From Cyanobium sp. ATX 6F1 (lineage in GTDB: Bacteria > Cyanobacteriota > Cyanobacteriia > PCC-6307 > Cyanobiaceae), in the NCBI RefSeq assembly GCF_024346315.1, contig NZ_JAGQCS010000004.1, positions 248,001 to 312,000 of the forward strand: 64,000 bases of DNA. Reading direction: 5' to 3'. The translations under genes were made by a program, and so were the position numbers. Below are positions 1 to 15,000 of the stretch, piece after piece. The first letter of the stretch is position 1, and every line of letters starts with the position of its first letter. A model generated the notes under the pieces. That model was not told the origin of the DNA and searched no databases. It saw only the letters and a list, made by a program, of their open reading frames with translations.

Positions 1-3000
1 CGCCTGGATAGGCAGCGGGCAGCAGGGTGGCAGTGGCAAGATCCAGCTTGTTGTTATCGGTTTTGCCGTAATCGCTGATGTGAATCTGATCACTGCCGGC
101 CTGGCCGTAGATCGTGACCGTGCTGCCCAAGCCAGTTCCGCGCACACCGATGACGTCGTCGCCGGCTTCGGCGTAGATCGTCAGTTGGCCATCGGCGTCG
201 TTGATCTGGATCTGATCCGCTCCTGCGGCGCTGAAGACGTTGGTGGTCGTGCCGTGGGTGGCATTGACGAGCAGGTGATCCCCAGCGGCACCCATCCAGA
301 GGTTGAACGTCTCGAGATTGAGGTAGTTGATGCCCTGCTCCAGCTCCATGCCCCTCAGGCTGAATCTGCTGGTGTCGATTTGATCCAGGATTGCTGACTT
401 GGCATTAGCGGCGGCGGAGTCGTCGACATTGAGTTGATCGCTGGAGGCATCGTCGTTGCCCCCATCAACGGTGAGCAAGCCATTGATGGCTGTGATGACG
501 CCCGTGGGCGCAGTGGCGCCATCGGCAGTTGGCCGCGCAGGGGCCAGGTTTCCCACATTGGTGGTATCGCTTCCGGTGCCTCCTTCCGCCAGCACCGTTC
601 CGTTCATGGCGCGGATGTTGAACGTGTCATTGCCGCCATCACCGCGCAAGGTGCTGTTGCTGCCGTTGTTGGTGCCGTTGACCGTGATCGTGTCGTTGTC
701 GGCCTGGCCTTCCACCACGAGGAGGTCGTCAGCGCTGTTGATCACCACCTGGTCGTCACCGCCGCCGCTGCGCAGGGTGGTGTCCTTCTGGAAGCCGATG
801 GCGAGCGCCGCAGGATCGCTGGTTTTGTGGGTGCTTTCAATGGTGAACGTGTCGCTGCCGCTGCCGAGGCTGATCAGCAGGTGCTCGATGGTTCCGTAGG
901 TGATCGTTCCCCCCATGTCGAGGCCTGAGAGCGTGGTGGAGGTGAGGGTGCCGCTGCGATCGGCGCTATCACCGGTGTTGTCCACGTTGAGATGGTCGCT
1001 GCCGCTGGTGGGCAGATCGCCGTTGATCGTGAGATTGGCCCGGATTCCCTGCACGTTGCCGCCTCCGTTCGCGCTGCGGCTGGCGAGGGTGCCTGCGGCC
1101 TGGTTGCCCACGTTGATGGTGTCCGAATCATTGCCCGCCTGCACGAGGGTGACGTCGTTGAGGGTCTGGATGTTGACCACATCGGCACCCTGATCGCCCC
1201 TGAGGGTGAGCTGGGTCGCTGTGCCGGTCCCGCCGGTGCCGGTGGCGAACACATTGATGATGTCGTCGTTGGCCCCGGCGTTCACCGTGGTGGTGCCACC
1301 GATGCCGCGGATGTTGGTGGTGTCTTCACCGTCGCCGGTGTTGACGGTGACCGTTCCAGCGGTGAGATCAAGGCTGGCCGCAAGGTTCACCGTGTCGTTG
1401 TCGGCGTCTCCGTTGACCACGACCGAACTGCCGCTGTCGGCACCCTGGAGGTTGATGGTGTCGGCACCCTGCTGGCCGAAGACGGTGAGATCGTCAGCAG
1501 CGTCAACGATGGTGACCTGATCGCCAGTGCTGCCGCTGGAGAGAGAGGTGGTTTTGCGCGGAGTGCCGGAGTGGGTGCTCTGAACCGTGAAGGTGTTGCC
1601 GCCGCTGCCCAGAGAGAGGGTGAGATCTTCGAGGGTCAGGTAGGTGATCGAGCCACCCATGCCTAGTCCAGTGATGCTGTCGCGGCTGAGCGCACCGCTG
1701 TTAGCGGTGGCATCTCCGGTTTCATCCACCAGCAGTGAGTCGCGCTCGCCTGTGCCGCCGCCCCCCTGGAGGGTGAGCAGGGCGGCGATGGCATTCAAAG
1801 TGCCTCCGCTGTTCGTGCTTGTGGTGGCGTTGCTGCCTACGTTGAAGCGATCGACGCCCTCTCCGCCCTGGATCGTGACGGCGGCGGCGATGGCCCGGAC
1901 GTTGAACTGATCGGCGCCCGCACGGCCATCGATGCTGATCTGCTGCACCGAGGCATGGCTGCCTTGGATCGTGAGGTCGTCAGCGCCGCTGCCCAGGTTG
2001 AGGTTCACCTGGCCAAGGGCGGCGAAGCTGATCTGCCTGCCGCCGGCGATGCCGAAGCCGCTGAGACCTGCGGCAGAACCCGTGCTGGCGATCGTGCCGA
2101 GGTTGTTGGTGCTGTCACCGCTCTTGTCAATCGTGAGGAGGTCGACTGGCTGACTGCCACCATCAACGGCCAGGTTGGCCTTGATGCCTGTCAGCGCCCC
2201 ATTGCTGTTGGTCGTCGATGCATTGCTGCCCACTGTGAAGGTGTCCGCATCGGCTTGGCCCTCGATACGGGTATTGATGTTGATGGCGTTGATGTTGAAG
2301 ACATCATTGCCATCCCCACCTCTGACCACGAATTCGTCGTTGCTTCCTTGCCCGGAGATCGAGAGGCTGGTTGTGGGTCCGTTCGCCAGCCCCCAGGTTG
2401 CCGAGGTGGTGTCCACAAAGTTGGTGCTGGCTAGAGCAGGGAAATCCGTCAGGCGCCGGACAGTGGAGGGCTCCAGAGAAACGCTGGCATTGACATCAAC
2501 GCGATCGGCGAAGGCTGACTGGATCAGGTTTACGGTGTCAGCGAGCTGTTTGTTACTGTCTTCGCGCAGATTGACCTCGAATCTGCCGACGGCACTTCGT
2601 ACGCTGTCTTCGAGAAGGACCGTGTCGGCACCGTCGGCGGGAACGATGAGCAGGGATTCCAGGCCCGATGCCGTTGCCATGTTGCTTTGCGGCCCGGTTG
2701 GGATGTTGTAGATCTCCAATGTGGTGCCATTTCCGGCAAAGCGCAGAAGATCGGATCGCGATGTTCCCTTGACTTCGAGCTTGTCAGTTCCCGCCCCAGC
2801 ATCGATCGAATCGCCGAGAAGATCGTTGATGACGCCGAAGATAGCGTCATTGTCTGCGCCGGCTTCGATCCGATCGGCACCGGCGCCACCTTCGAGGTAA
2901 TCATTGCCGGATCCGCCACGCAGGGTGTCATTTCCCGAGCCCCCGAAGAGGATGTCATTGTCTCCCTCACCATCGAAGTCGACACGAGCGCTGCCGGCGG

Positions 3001-6000
3001 AGGCCAGCACATCGTTGCCGGCACCCCCTCTTGCGTTGACCGCCAATCCAAATCCCTGGGTCAGGATCAGGCTGTCATTTCCGGATCCAAAGTCAGCAGC
3101 AACACTGGAAACTCCGTTGTAGTACTCCGTGTAGCCGAAGGCCTGAACGAGTACTCGGCCACCCCCCAGGTCAGTGAGTTGGTAGCCCTCGTTGATCTCG
3201 CTTTTAACAACCGTACGTTGGGTGCTGCGCGCGCCAGCGTTGAGATTGAGGACGCCACCTTCCACCTTGGCCAACCTGGGCGGCGGGGTGGGGAAGATGC
3301 TTCCAGGAATGCTGATGCTGGCAATGGTGCCGCCCCCGCAGACTTCATCAAAGAACAGATCAACACAACCCCGCGCGTAGAGGCTCAGCGTTGTCGAGGA
3401 CGGGCCAAAGACTGCAGTGCCGCCGAGGGTGACGGAGGCGCCGATGCCGATGCCGACGATCTCCAGCCTGACCCGTCCTCCAACCTGGACGGAGAGCGTG
3501 TAGGTATCGTCTTCAGAATAGAGATAGTTGGTGCCACTCTTGATCAGGGAGACGGAGCCGAACACCTGGCCTGAAATCGAGAAGCCCGGGATGCCGAAGT
3601 ACAGCCCTCCACTCACGGAAATGCTGAACTGACCATCGGATTGAATCCAGCCACCGGCCGTGATGTTGATCGGACCGAGGTTGCCGTAGAGATTGGCCCC
3701 GATCCGCCAGGTGCCTTCCCCGCCTGCGCCGATTTCAATGTTGAAGTCACCACCAATGGAGACCACCTTGGCAATGGTGAGATCTCCTTTCATGCTGAGC
3801 TTGAAGATATCAACAGGGCCTTTCGTATTGATCAGTAAGGAGCCTGCTGCCTCAAGACTGAGCATTGATGTGACGTCAGCTTTGAGCGTCACGGCTGCGG
3901 TCAGGGCAATGCCGGAGCGATCGATGGAGATGGCACCCTTGGCTTCGAAATCAAGCGAGATACCTTGCGTGCCGATAGAGAAGCTCAGATCGGCAAATAG
4001 CTCAACGCTGTTGGCATCAATCCCAATCCCTCCCGTGATCTGCGCCTCGGCAAAGCCGGCAAAGGTCACGCTACCGGAAAGTACGGCAGTGATATAGGGA
4101 GAGGGCGTCCGGGCATATTCCGATGCGCTGAGAACACCACCGTTGAGCAGCTTGCTGATGGTGCTGGTTTTCGGTATGCCGTCACTACCCACGATGATGG
4201 GCTTGCGTCCATCGATACTGTATTGATTGTTGTTGCTTCCACCCAGGCGATCGAGCAGGTTGCCCGCAAGGATGTTGCCGGCATCCTCATTGGCCTCAAG
4301 CCTGCTGATGATGGTGTCAGGCAGTGTAATTGTCTGGGTTACGCCTGTTGTGTTGATCAGCAGTCTGGCGGAAACATCCAGATCGATCACCGATAGATTC
4401 AGACCGATATCGATATCGAGGTCTGCCGCAAAGCCCTGGTTGTTGATCACAACAGCGCCCAGGGCGCTGATGGCTACAAGGGGGCTGCTGCTCTTGCCGA
4501 TGTCTGGGCCTACGCGCACATCCACGCTGGCGAAAAGGGCAAAGCCTTCGTTATCAACTTCCAGGAAGAAGACCCCCTGCATTTCGGCCAGCTTGGTGGA
4601 ACCGGCCTTGACGGTGAGCGAACCCACCATCTCCACATCGATCTGGAACTCCTCGAAGCCAAGAACGATGGGCGAATCGGGGTTGCCTGTGTTGACCAGG
4701 AATCCTTGCTCAGACCAGTAGTCGCCGTAGGTGTCGTTGTTGTTTTCGTAGTAATTACGCGCGCTCTCTTTGAAATCAATCGCGCCGACGCTGGCACCAC
4801 TCCCGTTGACGCCCACGCCTAGATTGATCTTGGCGGAGAGATAGACATCCAAATCAATGATCGGCTTGAGCGCGCCGACGGTCTGCAGTGAATCAAGCGA
4901 GAAGTCAAGCGCTGCATAGGCCGCTGGATTGCTCAGATCCGTGGACACTCCAACGAAGAGGCCCACATTGAGGTTGTTCAGCGCCAGGCCACTGGCATTG
5001 GGATTGATGGAACCGTCGTCATTGAAGTAGGGCCCATCCCAACCGATGAAGCCGAACACATCGGAGGCGCCCACCGTCATGGTGGTGACATTGACGGGGT
5101 CTGGAGCCAGATTGCCGTTCACATCCCGGATGGTCACATCCTGGGTGGGACCGAGTTCGAAGGCGAAGTTGCCCCTGAGGGTGACAATCCCCAGCACATC
5201 CAGGTTCAGCATGCCCTGGGCTCGCACCAGGGCGGAATCCATGCTCAGGTAGACCGGTGCCGTACCCGTGCCTGTCTTCACTTCATAGCCCAGTGGATCA
5301 ATCTTGCCGTCTTCATCGAGATCGATTGCCGTGGCAAGATCAAGGCCATTGTCGCCGCCACCCAGCAGCTGGGCTGCTTCAGCCAGACTGATCATGCCGT
5401 CGAGATCGCCATCCAGGTAGGTGAGGAGGTCTTCATGATTGACGACAGTGTTGCCTGCGCGTGAATCACTGCTGAGCGAGGCAATCGATGCAGAGCCGAC
5501 GAATGCTTTGAGTTCCCCGAGGGTGATCACCCGGTCGGCGCCGCCAAACAAGGCATCTTCTTCGCTGGCGAACTGGTCGGTGCCGGCAAAGTCAACGACG
5601 GGGAAGATCGGAACACCATAAATGCTTGGCGTTGATTGGTTGACCTCAATCAGGAGGTTGTCGGCATCAACCGTGACACCCTCAATTCCTTCAAGGCTGA
5701 TTCCTGAAGCACTGCCCTTGAGGGCGAAATACTTCGAGGGATCCAGCTTCAATTCAGGCCTCATGAAGGCCATGCCAACATCGAGATTGTTGATCAGCAG
5801 ACCGACGGATCCTTCGCCGAGACTCTCTCTGGTGCCATCGAAGTTATCGATAAAATCATCGGGATCACCAACAATGCCCACGAAGGCATTCAAAGAACCT
5901 CCGATCGTCATGAACGACAGGGTCTTGGGCCCTGTCACGTTGGCGGCCAGTGTGGTCAGCAGATCACCGCCAAAGCCCAGTTCTTCTGCCGCATCAATCG

Positions 6001-9000
6001 CGGCGTCGATCGCACCTGACGCGAGGCCGCCGGTGAGTTCGACGGTCTGGGTGCGCCCCATTTCAAAGGCGAGACTGCCTTTGAGGTAGACGAAGTTGGC
6101 GATCTGGGCTCTGGCTTCACCCACACTGGCGCTGATCAGTTCGCTTTCGAAGCCGAGCGTGGTACTGGTTTCAACTGTGTCGTCCCCGGTATCCACCGCA
6201 GTTTCGATGGTATAGCCATCTGCTGTCCAGCCATCCGCATAGGTTCCATCGTCCCGCAGATTGGCTTCCGCGCTCGCGACGAAGTTGATCGTGGAGTTAT
6301 TGAGCAGAGCGCTCGCCCCAGGAACCAGAGCGCCTCCGAGGTTCAGGTTGACCACAATGTCTTGGACATCCAAGTCGAGGATGCCTGCGCCACCATCAGT
6401 GAAGCCGGCTTCATCGATCTGTAGGCTCATCGCCGTGAAGGTGGGCAGCTGCTCGCTGACCAGGGGCTTGAAGATGCCGAGGGCGAGATTGACATTGGAG
6501 CCGTAGAGGCCGATGGCACCGAGATCGCGTAGGCGTTCTCCCAGGTTGTCTCCCGCAAAGAGATCCCCGATCTCATCGCTATCCACGCCCGGCAGGCCAA
6601 CAAACAGATCGGCGCCGCCGATCCCCAGTTTGGTGACTTCCACGTCCATCCCCGACACCGTGCGGAAGTCGTCGGAGAATTGAAGGCCAGCGAAGCTTTC
6701 CAGACCATCCAGGACAGGAGCCAGCTGGGCATCAAAGCGGTTGTAGAGACCATCCAGCTTCAGCTGGATGCGGTTGAGAACAGGGATGAGTGCAGCATCA
6801 ATCTTGGCGCTGATGGTTGCGGCGAGCCGATCGGTTGTGGAGGTGATTGTTGTTGACAGCGTGCCGGCCACCTGCTGGATGGCATCATCGATGGCTCCAC
6901 CGAGGTAGGAATTGATGGCTTTGGTGAGCGTGGCTTTGAGCGGCTCAATCACTTTGCCAAGAAGGCTGGCCATCGCAGGAGGTAGTCCGCTTGAGATCTC
7001 GTCGAGCAAAGGTTGAAACAGATCGTCAATAATGGTTTCAGAGATCCCTGTGGATACAGCGCCGACGTTGCTCTTCAGTCTTTGCGCCAATGCATCCTGC
7101 GCATAGCTGATCGCGCTGGTGATCTGCTCATTCAGTTCATCCTTGATTGTCTCGACAAGCTCATCAATTTTTTCTTCCAGGGTGGTCCGTGCAAGCTCAA
7201 CGGCGTCCACGAATTTCGTTCTCAGCAATGTGCGCGGATCGGTTTCCTCCAGTTCTTGAAGGAAGCCGTTGATTGTTGCTGCAACCTCACTCAATGTGAG
7301 GCCGGAGCTTTCGATAGCGGACAACACGCTGCTGGGGATTCCGGAATTAACGATGACCGAGGTTCGCGAGCCAAGATCAAAGCTGAGGTTGCCATTGAGA
7401 TAGGCAAAGCCACCCAGGTTCACCAGGACATCATTGGCACCGACATGGATCCGGCGTTCCTCGAAATCAAGGACCTGCTCCGTGCTTGTGCTCGTTTTGA
7501 CGACCAACCCATCCCCATCGCCAAGGGATGCGAAGTTCACCACCTCGGAGGCGGCTGTGGCCCCACCGCCACTGGCGATGTTCAGTTCAATGGTGATGGC
7601 ACCGGTGCCGAAATCGACACCGAAATCCGATGTACCCACCAAGCCGGCCTGGGCGCCGCTGGCCCGCAGGCCGATGTACTTGGTGGTGGGAGTGCCAGGC
7701 GTCGCGTCCGCATCCTGAAGGATGGCAAGGGCAAGATCGACATCCGTGATTGCAAAACCAACGGCATTGGCATTGGTTTCGGTTGCCAGATCGATCGAAC
7801 CATCAGCGTTGCTGTCGCTGGCATAGGGACCACCCGTACCGATAAACAGGCTGACATCGCTGGCTCCGATCTTCAGGACCGATGCCGTGGCGATGCTGCC
7901 ACCTCTGGAGAGCTCCACATCCTCCAATACCTCGCCCTTCTCGAAGGCGAAGCCTCCCGTGAGCGAGACATAGGAGCCGATCTGCAGAGTGGCATTGTCG
8001 ACGGATGCACGAAGGACCCGCGTTGCCACGTCAAAGATGACACTTTCGTCTCCGAAGACATCCAGCGGATCGTCGGCGTAGTTGATCGCTGAACTGGTTC
8101 CTCCAACATCAACGCCAGGTCCGGAGACGGAGTTGTAGTCAATGCTGACTCCTGAGGCGGACAGCTGGAAATCGTCGATGCCCACGAAGCCGACGAAGTC
8201 GGCGGAGGCCTTCAGTGCTGTGTATTTCGTTTGCGAGGCACCGGTGTTCGCAACTTCTCGGCTGACGACGAGGGCAAACATCCCATTCTCGATGGCCAGG
8301 CCGACGGCCTCAGGGCGTCCGTCCAAACCATCGTTGACATTTTCGTAGACCCCATCGTTGTCGGCGTCGACAAAGTAAGGACCGTCACCCACGAACAGGT
8401 CGACATCCTTGGCTCCGATCACCAGGGTGTTCACGTTGTTCAGCTGAACGTCATTCTGCAGACCCGCGCCGAGTGTCACCGAGCCACCGATGCGTCGCTC
8501 CAAGGCAAAGCTCCCGGAGACATAGACGAAGTCTCCAATGGTCAATCTGGCATGGTCAATTGCCACCCGTTCGGTGGGGGAGGAGAAGCTGAACTCCACC
8601 TCCTCACCACCGGTCTGCACGGTGAAGGGATCCTCGAAGGCGGTGAAGTCGATCCCCACCTTGCTGGCTGCCCCAAGCTTGGTGACACCACTGTTGATCT
8701 GTACCTGATACCCCGAGGCACTCAGCGGTGATGCGTCGGTTGAACCCACATCAATGCCTACCAGCTCGGCCGTTCCCAGGGAGGCACTGATGGCGTAATA
8801 GCCTTCTGCGGCTGGAGCCAGCGGATTGAACAGGGCAACGGCCAGCTGGCCGCCGCTGATCAGCAGGCCCGATGGCTCGTCGGTCTGCTCCTCCACAGGC
8901 TTGCTGAAGTCGTAGCGGCCCTCACCGGCGAACACGTTGAGGTTGTCGAAGCCAAAGGTGACGAGATTCACCACCTCTCGGGTCTGGGAGATGTCCGAGA

Positions 9001-12000
9001 GGGTGACGGTTCGTCCGTCCTGCTTCGACATGGCAAAGGAGCCGTTGATCTGCAGGAAGCCACCCACCGAGAGCGTCAGTTCTTCGGCCGATACGCTGAT
9101 CAGCTTGGTGTCAAAGTCGTAGGCGAAATCGTCTGCGGGATCTCCTGTGAGCGCGTTGGTGGCCTGGAAGTCGATGACCCGACCCCGAATGTCGTTGCCG
9201 CTGTTGACTTCAATCTTGAGATTTTCGACATCAAACTTAAAGATCGCTGGGTCTACTCCCACCACTTTGATATCACTTGCTGAGGCATCGAGCGCGAAGA
9301 AGCTGGATCGGTCATTGGCAACCTCTGACTTGAACAAATTCAGTTCGAGATCCAGATTTTCTATGACAATGCCTGCTGCGCCTGCTTCCTCTTTGGATCC
9401 ATCCGGTTGGAAGTACGGTCCACCCGTGCCGATGAAGATGTTGGCGTCTGTGGCGGTCACCGTCGTGACGGCCATGGTCTTCCGCAGGGCCATGGTGTCT
9501 TCAGCACCTGAGCTCGGCTGGGTGAGGACCACATCCACGCCGCTCTCAGTTTTGAAGGTGAGAACGGATTCGATGTAGACGTATTCATCGATGGCCAGCA
9601 CCGCATGGGTGCTGACTTCCTTCAGGACGCTGACGTAACTGATGATGGTTTCACTCGTGCCATCGCCATCGAAATCGATATCTTCGTTGAACCGAACGAA
9701 GCTCCCATCGAGTGCCGCAGTGTTGACCTTGATGCGGATCAGATCGCTGCGGAGGGTGAGGCCATCGATGCCCACAAGTGCCGCCGTTGAGGCTTCGGCG
9801 TAGACCACGTCCCAGCTGCGTGTGCTGCCGCCGACTTCCGTGTAGCGATAGAGGACGAAGTTGACATCCTCCAGGGCAAGGCCAGCGGCCTCGTAGTTGA
9901 TGCTGCCATCGCCTTGGCGGTAAGGGCCGCCAGTGCCGGCAAAGGCCTGGGCCCCGGTGACCTGCACACTGCGGATACTGACAGCGACTTCTTGAACAAC
10001 GCCAGTCTTGGAGATGTCAATTGTGCCGGTGCTGCTTTCCAGGCCAAAGGTTCCACTGACGTAGAAATATTCGTCAATCGTGAGGGCGGCATCCGCCTGT
10101 AGGTTGATGCCCCCTGACCCCATGGCCAGGGCAATGGTGGTGGGATTACCCTCTGCATCCAGCCCACCGGTTTCAACGAGCAGGGCTCCGTCGAAGCTCG
10201 TCCTGAAGTTGACGGCCTCCGTCGGATCTGGGGTGGTTTGGCCAAAGACTGCGTTGTAGCTGGCCGAGATGTTCGAAATTTCGCCAGATACGCCTCCGCT
10301 GCCGCCGGATAGTTCACCGCCAGCCACCTTGAAGCCGAGCCAGCTTCGGGCATCGGTTGGATCTGTGCTGGTGTAGTAGGCAAGACCGATGTTGACATTG
10401 GCAGCGCTGCCATAGCTGATCAGTTCGTTGGCAGCGTCGGTTGTATCTGTGTCGATCTCAATGGCCGCATTGCTGATGCCCACCTCGATCGCGTTGGCAT
10501 CGTTGACTGCGCTGCCATCGGCCAGGATGAGATCGGCCGATCCAATGCGGACGGCCACACTGCCGCTCAGTTCCACGCTGAGCGTATCCACAGTCACGCC
10601 CAGCGTGACCGTGCCTCTGGCCTTGATCTCGGCCTCACTGCCGCTGAGTACTACGGAATCTGGGGTCGTTCCGGTGCTGATGGCAAAGTCCTGCGCAGCT
10701 CCGGAACCCTGTGTGTAACCCTGGCTGAAATCAACAACACGCCGGGGATTGAGCACATCGCTGCCTCCGTTGCCGGAGATGGCCACGTCGGTAATCGAGA
10801 GGTTGAAGGGATCGAAGCCGGTGAGGACCACGGCATCGATACTGGCCTCGAAGGCGTAGTAGCGGCTGGCATCGGCGACATCGTCCGGCGTCAACAGAGC
10901 CAGGCCGAAGCTGGCACCGTCGACGACCAGCCCCTTGTCGTCGGTTGCGTCACCATCGACACCTGGATCGCCGATGAAGGCGTCCAGACCCGAGCCACCG
11001 AAGCTCAGCATCGACAGGGTCTTTGTGGAGCCATCGCTGAGGGTGGCTGTGATTCCGCCCTTGCGCTCCAGCGCCACACTGCCGCTGATCTCCACAAACC
11101 CGCCGATGGAGATCTCCACGTCGCCACTGGCCCGCAGACTTTCGCCGTTGAAGCTGGGGTTAGCGCCAAGGATCATCGAGGCACCGATCCCGGTCGGGAT
11201 CTCGATGCCGCCGCCTGCGCCCGCGCCAAAATCTGTCTCACTGAAGTCAACCGCCGCGGTCGTGGCGGGTCCTCCGCCAGCCGGAATGAGTGAACCTCCG
11301 TTCACGGCCACGCTCATGTCCGTGACGGCCATCGTGAGGATGTCTTCCAGGCCCACGAGTGCCCCGCCGCCAGTTCCCGTGAGGGCGTAGAAGCTTCCGC
11401 TGGGTCCCGTTGCACCCGACTCGGTGCGCATCAGGGCGAGGCCGAACGCATCGATCGTGAGGGCAACACCGGTTGCCGAATCTGAGGTCGCATCGTTGGC
11501 CAGGAAGTAGGGGCCACCGGTTCCGACGAACACCTTCACGTCGCTGGCGCCGATCTTGAGTACGGAGACATCCAGCGTTGTGCTGCTGGCATCAGCCAGC
11601 ACGACCTCCTGGAGAGCGTCCGATTGTTCAAAGGCAAAGTTGCCCTGAACCTGGATGAACTCAGAGATGACGATGTCCACCGAACCCGCCACTGATAGAA
11701 CCTGGGCGGTGCTGTCAAAACCCAGCACCACGCGATCCGTGCTCAGCGGGCCTGTCGTCACCACCAGACCTTCAAGGTCCTCGTCTAGACCCTCGGAGAG
11801 GGCATCGGCGGACAGCTCCTTGAAATTCAGGGCATCGATGGTGGTTGCACCATCGCGGCCGCGGTTGACCTCCACGGCCACGGAACCCGAGAGGGTGATG
11901 CCTTCGACGCCGATCAGTGCTGCATTGCCGCTGGCCTTGAGCGAGAAATAGCTCCTGGTGCTTGGTACTCCTGCCGTGGGCACCGGAGCAATCAAGGCCA

Positions 12001-15000
12001 GTGCCAACTCGTCGACGCGAATGGCAACTCCGAGGGCGCCGTTGGCTTCCAGCTCGGTGTTGCTGTCCACCTGCTGATCGTCATCGCTGTCGGCTGGCCC
12101 CGTGCCGACGAACGCTTGCAGGTTCTTGGCGCCCAGGGTGAGGGCGGAATAGCTCTCTGCCTGGAAGTCACCATCCAGATCCAGGGCGAGTTCACGCTGC
12201 TCGAGTGCGACCGAGCCGCTGATGGTGATGGCGTTGTCGACAGAAACCAGCAGGTCACCAGCGATACTCAGCGAGGTGCCGCTGCTGAGCTCCGCGAGCC
12301 CGGTGTCATCGATACCGAAGAGATCATCGTCCTGCTCGGCCAGGGCCTGCCAATCGATCCGCTCTGGGGCTGTCGAACTGTCGGGACCGTTGAACAGCAC
12401 CTTGAGGTTGTTCACCTCAATGGTGATGCCATCGGGCAGGCCCACGGGCGCCATCGATTCCAGGCTTCCGGCCAGACCCAGCCAGCTTCGGGCCGTGCCA
12501 CCGCCAGTGGTAGGCGGCACTTCCTGCAGCACGGCCAGATCGAGATTGGCGCCGCTGACTGAGAAGCCAACGGCCTCATCCGTATGGATGCCGGTGACGG
12601 CTGAATCGGGATCGCTGGCGTCTTCGCGGGTGAAGGCGCCACCGCTGCCGACGAACACATCCAGATCGGACAGTTCCACCAGCAGCAGGCTGGCGTTGTC
12701 CACGTTGACGTTGCAGTCGTCGATGCTGAGGCCGGACTTCAGGCTGACGCCGATCGTGCCCGTGGCCAGCACCGCGCCCTCGAGATTGAGCGCCACATCA
12801 CCGCTGACACTGAGGTCTGTGGTGCTGGTGAGGGACTGGATCTCCTCCGCCAACCCGTTCAGATGCCCATCGGTGTTGTCGGCCTCGGTGGTGCTCACCA
12901 GGTTGGACCAGTCCAACCGGCTGCCGCTGGCGGGATCGGTTTTGTTGTAGAGCACATTGAGGGAGCGCAACTCCAGCAGATCGCTGGGCAGGCCCACCAG
13001 ATCGAGCTGGCTTACGCTCGCGGCGAGCCCCATCCAACGGCGTCGCTGGCCAGCCGTTTCGCTGACGGTGGCGATCTCCAGGTTGGCGTTCTCGATGCTG
13101 AAGCCCGTGGCGTTGCTCAGATCGAGGGCCTGAATGACTCCGTCGCTGTCCTTGTTCCAGGCGCCGCCGGTGCCCACGAACAGATCCACCTCGCTCAGGG
13201 AGATCGTCTGCAGGGTTACGTCACTGAGCGCCGTGCTGGTGAGGGCTGTGCTGTCCGTGAGCTCCAGCCCGGTCTGTTCCACGAACGAGAAACCGCCCCT
13301 GGCCAGCACGAAGCCATCGAGGTTGATGGCCAGTTCACCGCCGATCGATAGGCCAGCGGTTGTGGCCCCGCTGATCGCCGTGGCTGTGAAGGTGTCATCC
13401 GCTGGCGAGAGGTCCACCATGCTGGTCCAATCCAAGGCATCCGGCGCGCCCGAAGGTGCCACCCCGCTGAGGCCATTGCTGAGAACATTCAGGCTGGTGG
13501 CGGTGATGTCGATCCCTTCGCCCAGTCCATTGAGTTCTGCGCCGTTGACTTCAGCTTGAATCGAATAGTATTTGGCTGGGAAGGTTGAGCGATCGGCTGG
13601 ATTAGCCTGCAGGCTTGTGTAGATGAAGCGGCCTTCATCGATCGAGAAATTCACCCCATCGGCAGCGCCGACGCGCAAGCCCTTGCCAGGGCCACCATCG
13701 CCATCGGGATCGTTGATGCTGATGCTGAGTTGCAGCAATTCAGCGTTATCCAGATCGATCACTGGTGTTGAGGCCGAGGGATCAAAGCTGACATCCGCCT
13801 CTTGAATGGTGAGTTCGAAGCCGCCATTGACCTCAACAACATCGAAGGCTTTCAGATTCAATTCACCGGCGATGCGCGTGAAGGCACCGGCGTAGGTGAG
13901 CTGCCTGGGGTCGCTCGACTCGGCAAAGAAGGTGGGGTTGTTGGCACCGAGAGCCGTGGACCAATCCAGGGCCGTGGCTTGTGTGCTGCCGTCGGCGGCT
14001 ACTCCTGAGGCACGGTTGAGTTCAACGGCGATGTTGAAGGCCTGGACCTCGAACTCCGATGGCAACCCGAGCAGTTGAGCGCTGCCCAGCTCGGAGGTGA
14101 TGGCCATGTAGCTGCGTGAATCTCTCGGTTCGCTCGCAGCTTCTGCACCCTGCAGCATCGCCAGGCCCAGACGACCATCGGCCACGGCGAATCCGGTGCC
14201 GTCGTAGAGGCTGGGATCCTCATCGATGGCGTCGAGATCGTCCTGGCTGAAGCGGCCATCTGCCCCTAATCCTTCGCTACCGGCGACATCGATCACGCCG
14301 GTTCCTGCGTAGGCGAAGACGTTCTCCAGCTCAAAGGTGACCAGGTCGAACTCACCTTCCGGCGCTGAGCCACCGCTGAGGGTCAGGCTGCGTCGCTTGA
14401 GTGTGAAGGTGGCTTCGGCCATCAGATAGGCGAGGATCTGTAGCGTCAGGGTGCCGGAAGCGCCGAACAGTTTTCCTTGATCGCCATCGAAGTCGATGCT
14501 GATGGTTTCGGTGGAACTGGGAGTTGCGTCATCGACGAGCGAGAACACTTCGCTGCCGCTCTGGCTGCCTCCTGGATTGAAGTCGAGCACCAGCGATCCA
14601 GCCGCCGTTGATGTGTTGACCTCCAGGCTGAAATCTGTCAGCGCGACCTGCACACCCTCGACGCCCACCAGTTCCGCACTGCCGCCGGTGGATTTGAGGG
14701 CACGGAAGTCGGCGTTGGTGGCATCAGCTCCTATCCCGTCTTTGTAGGTAACCAGTGTGAAGGCAATGTCTTCGATCCTGATTCCTTGGCTATCACCATC
14801 GTTGCCATCTGCCGTTGGGTCCAGGTAGCCGGCAAAGACATCAATGTTGTTGCCGCTGAGAACGCTGTAGATGGCATCATCCACCACCCTGCCATCACTG
14901 AAGGTGAGCGGACCTTGCTGTTGGGCAAAGTTCAGCTCTCCAGAGATGCGGAAGTAGTTGTCCATGGTCAGCACGCCCTCAAAGCTGATGGCATACAGCA

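Noticed and set aside
4990-14850. Repetitive DNA as a CRISPR array or satellite
   Set aside because: Repeats are at the protein level, hundreds of bases long and divergent in DNA; there are no short identical units with regular spacers.
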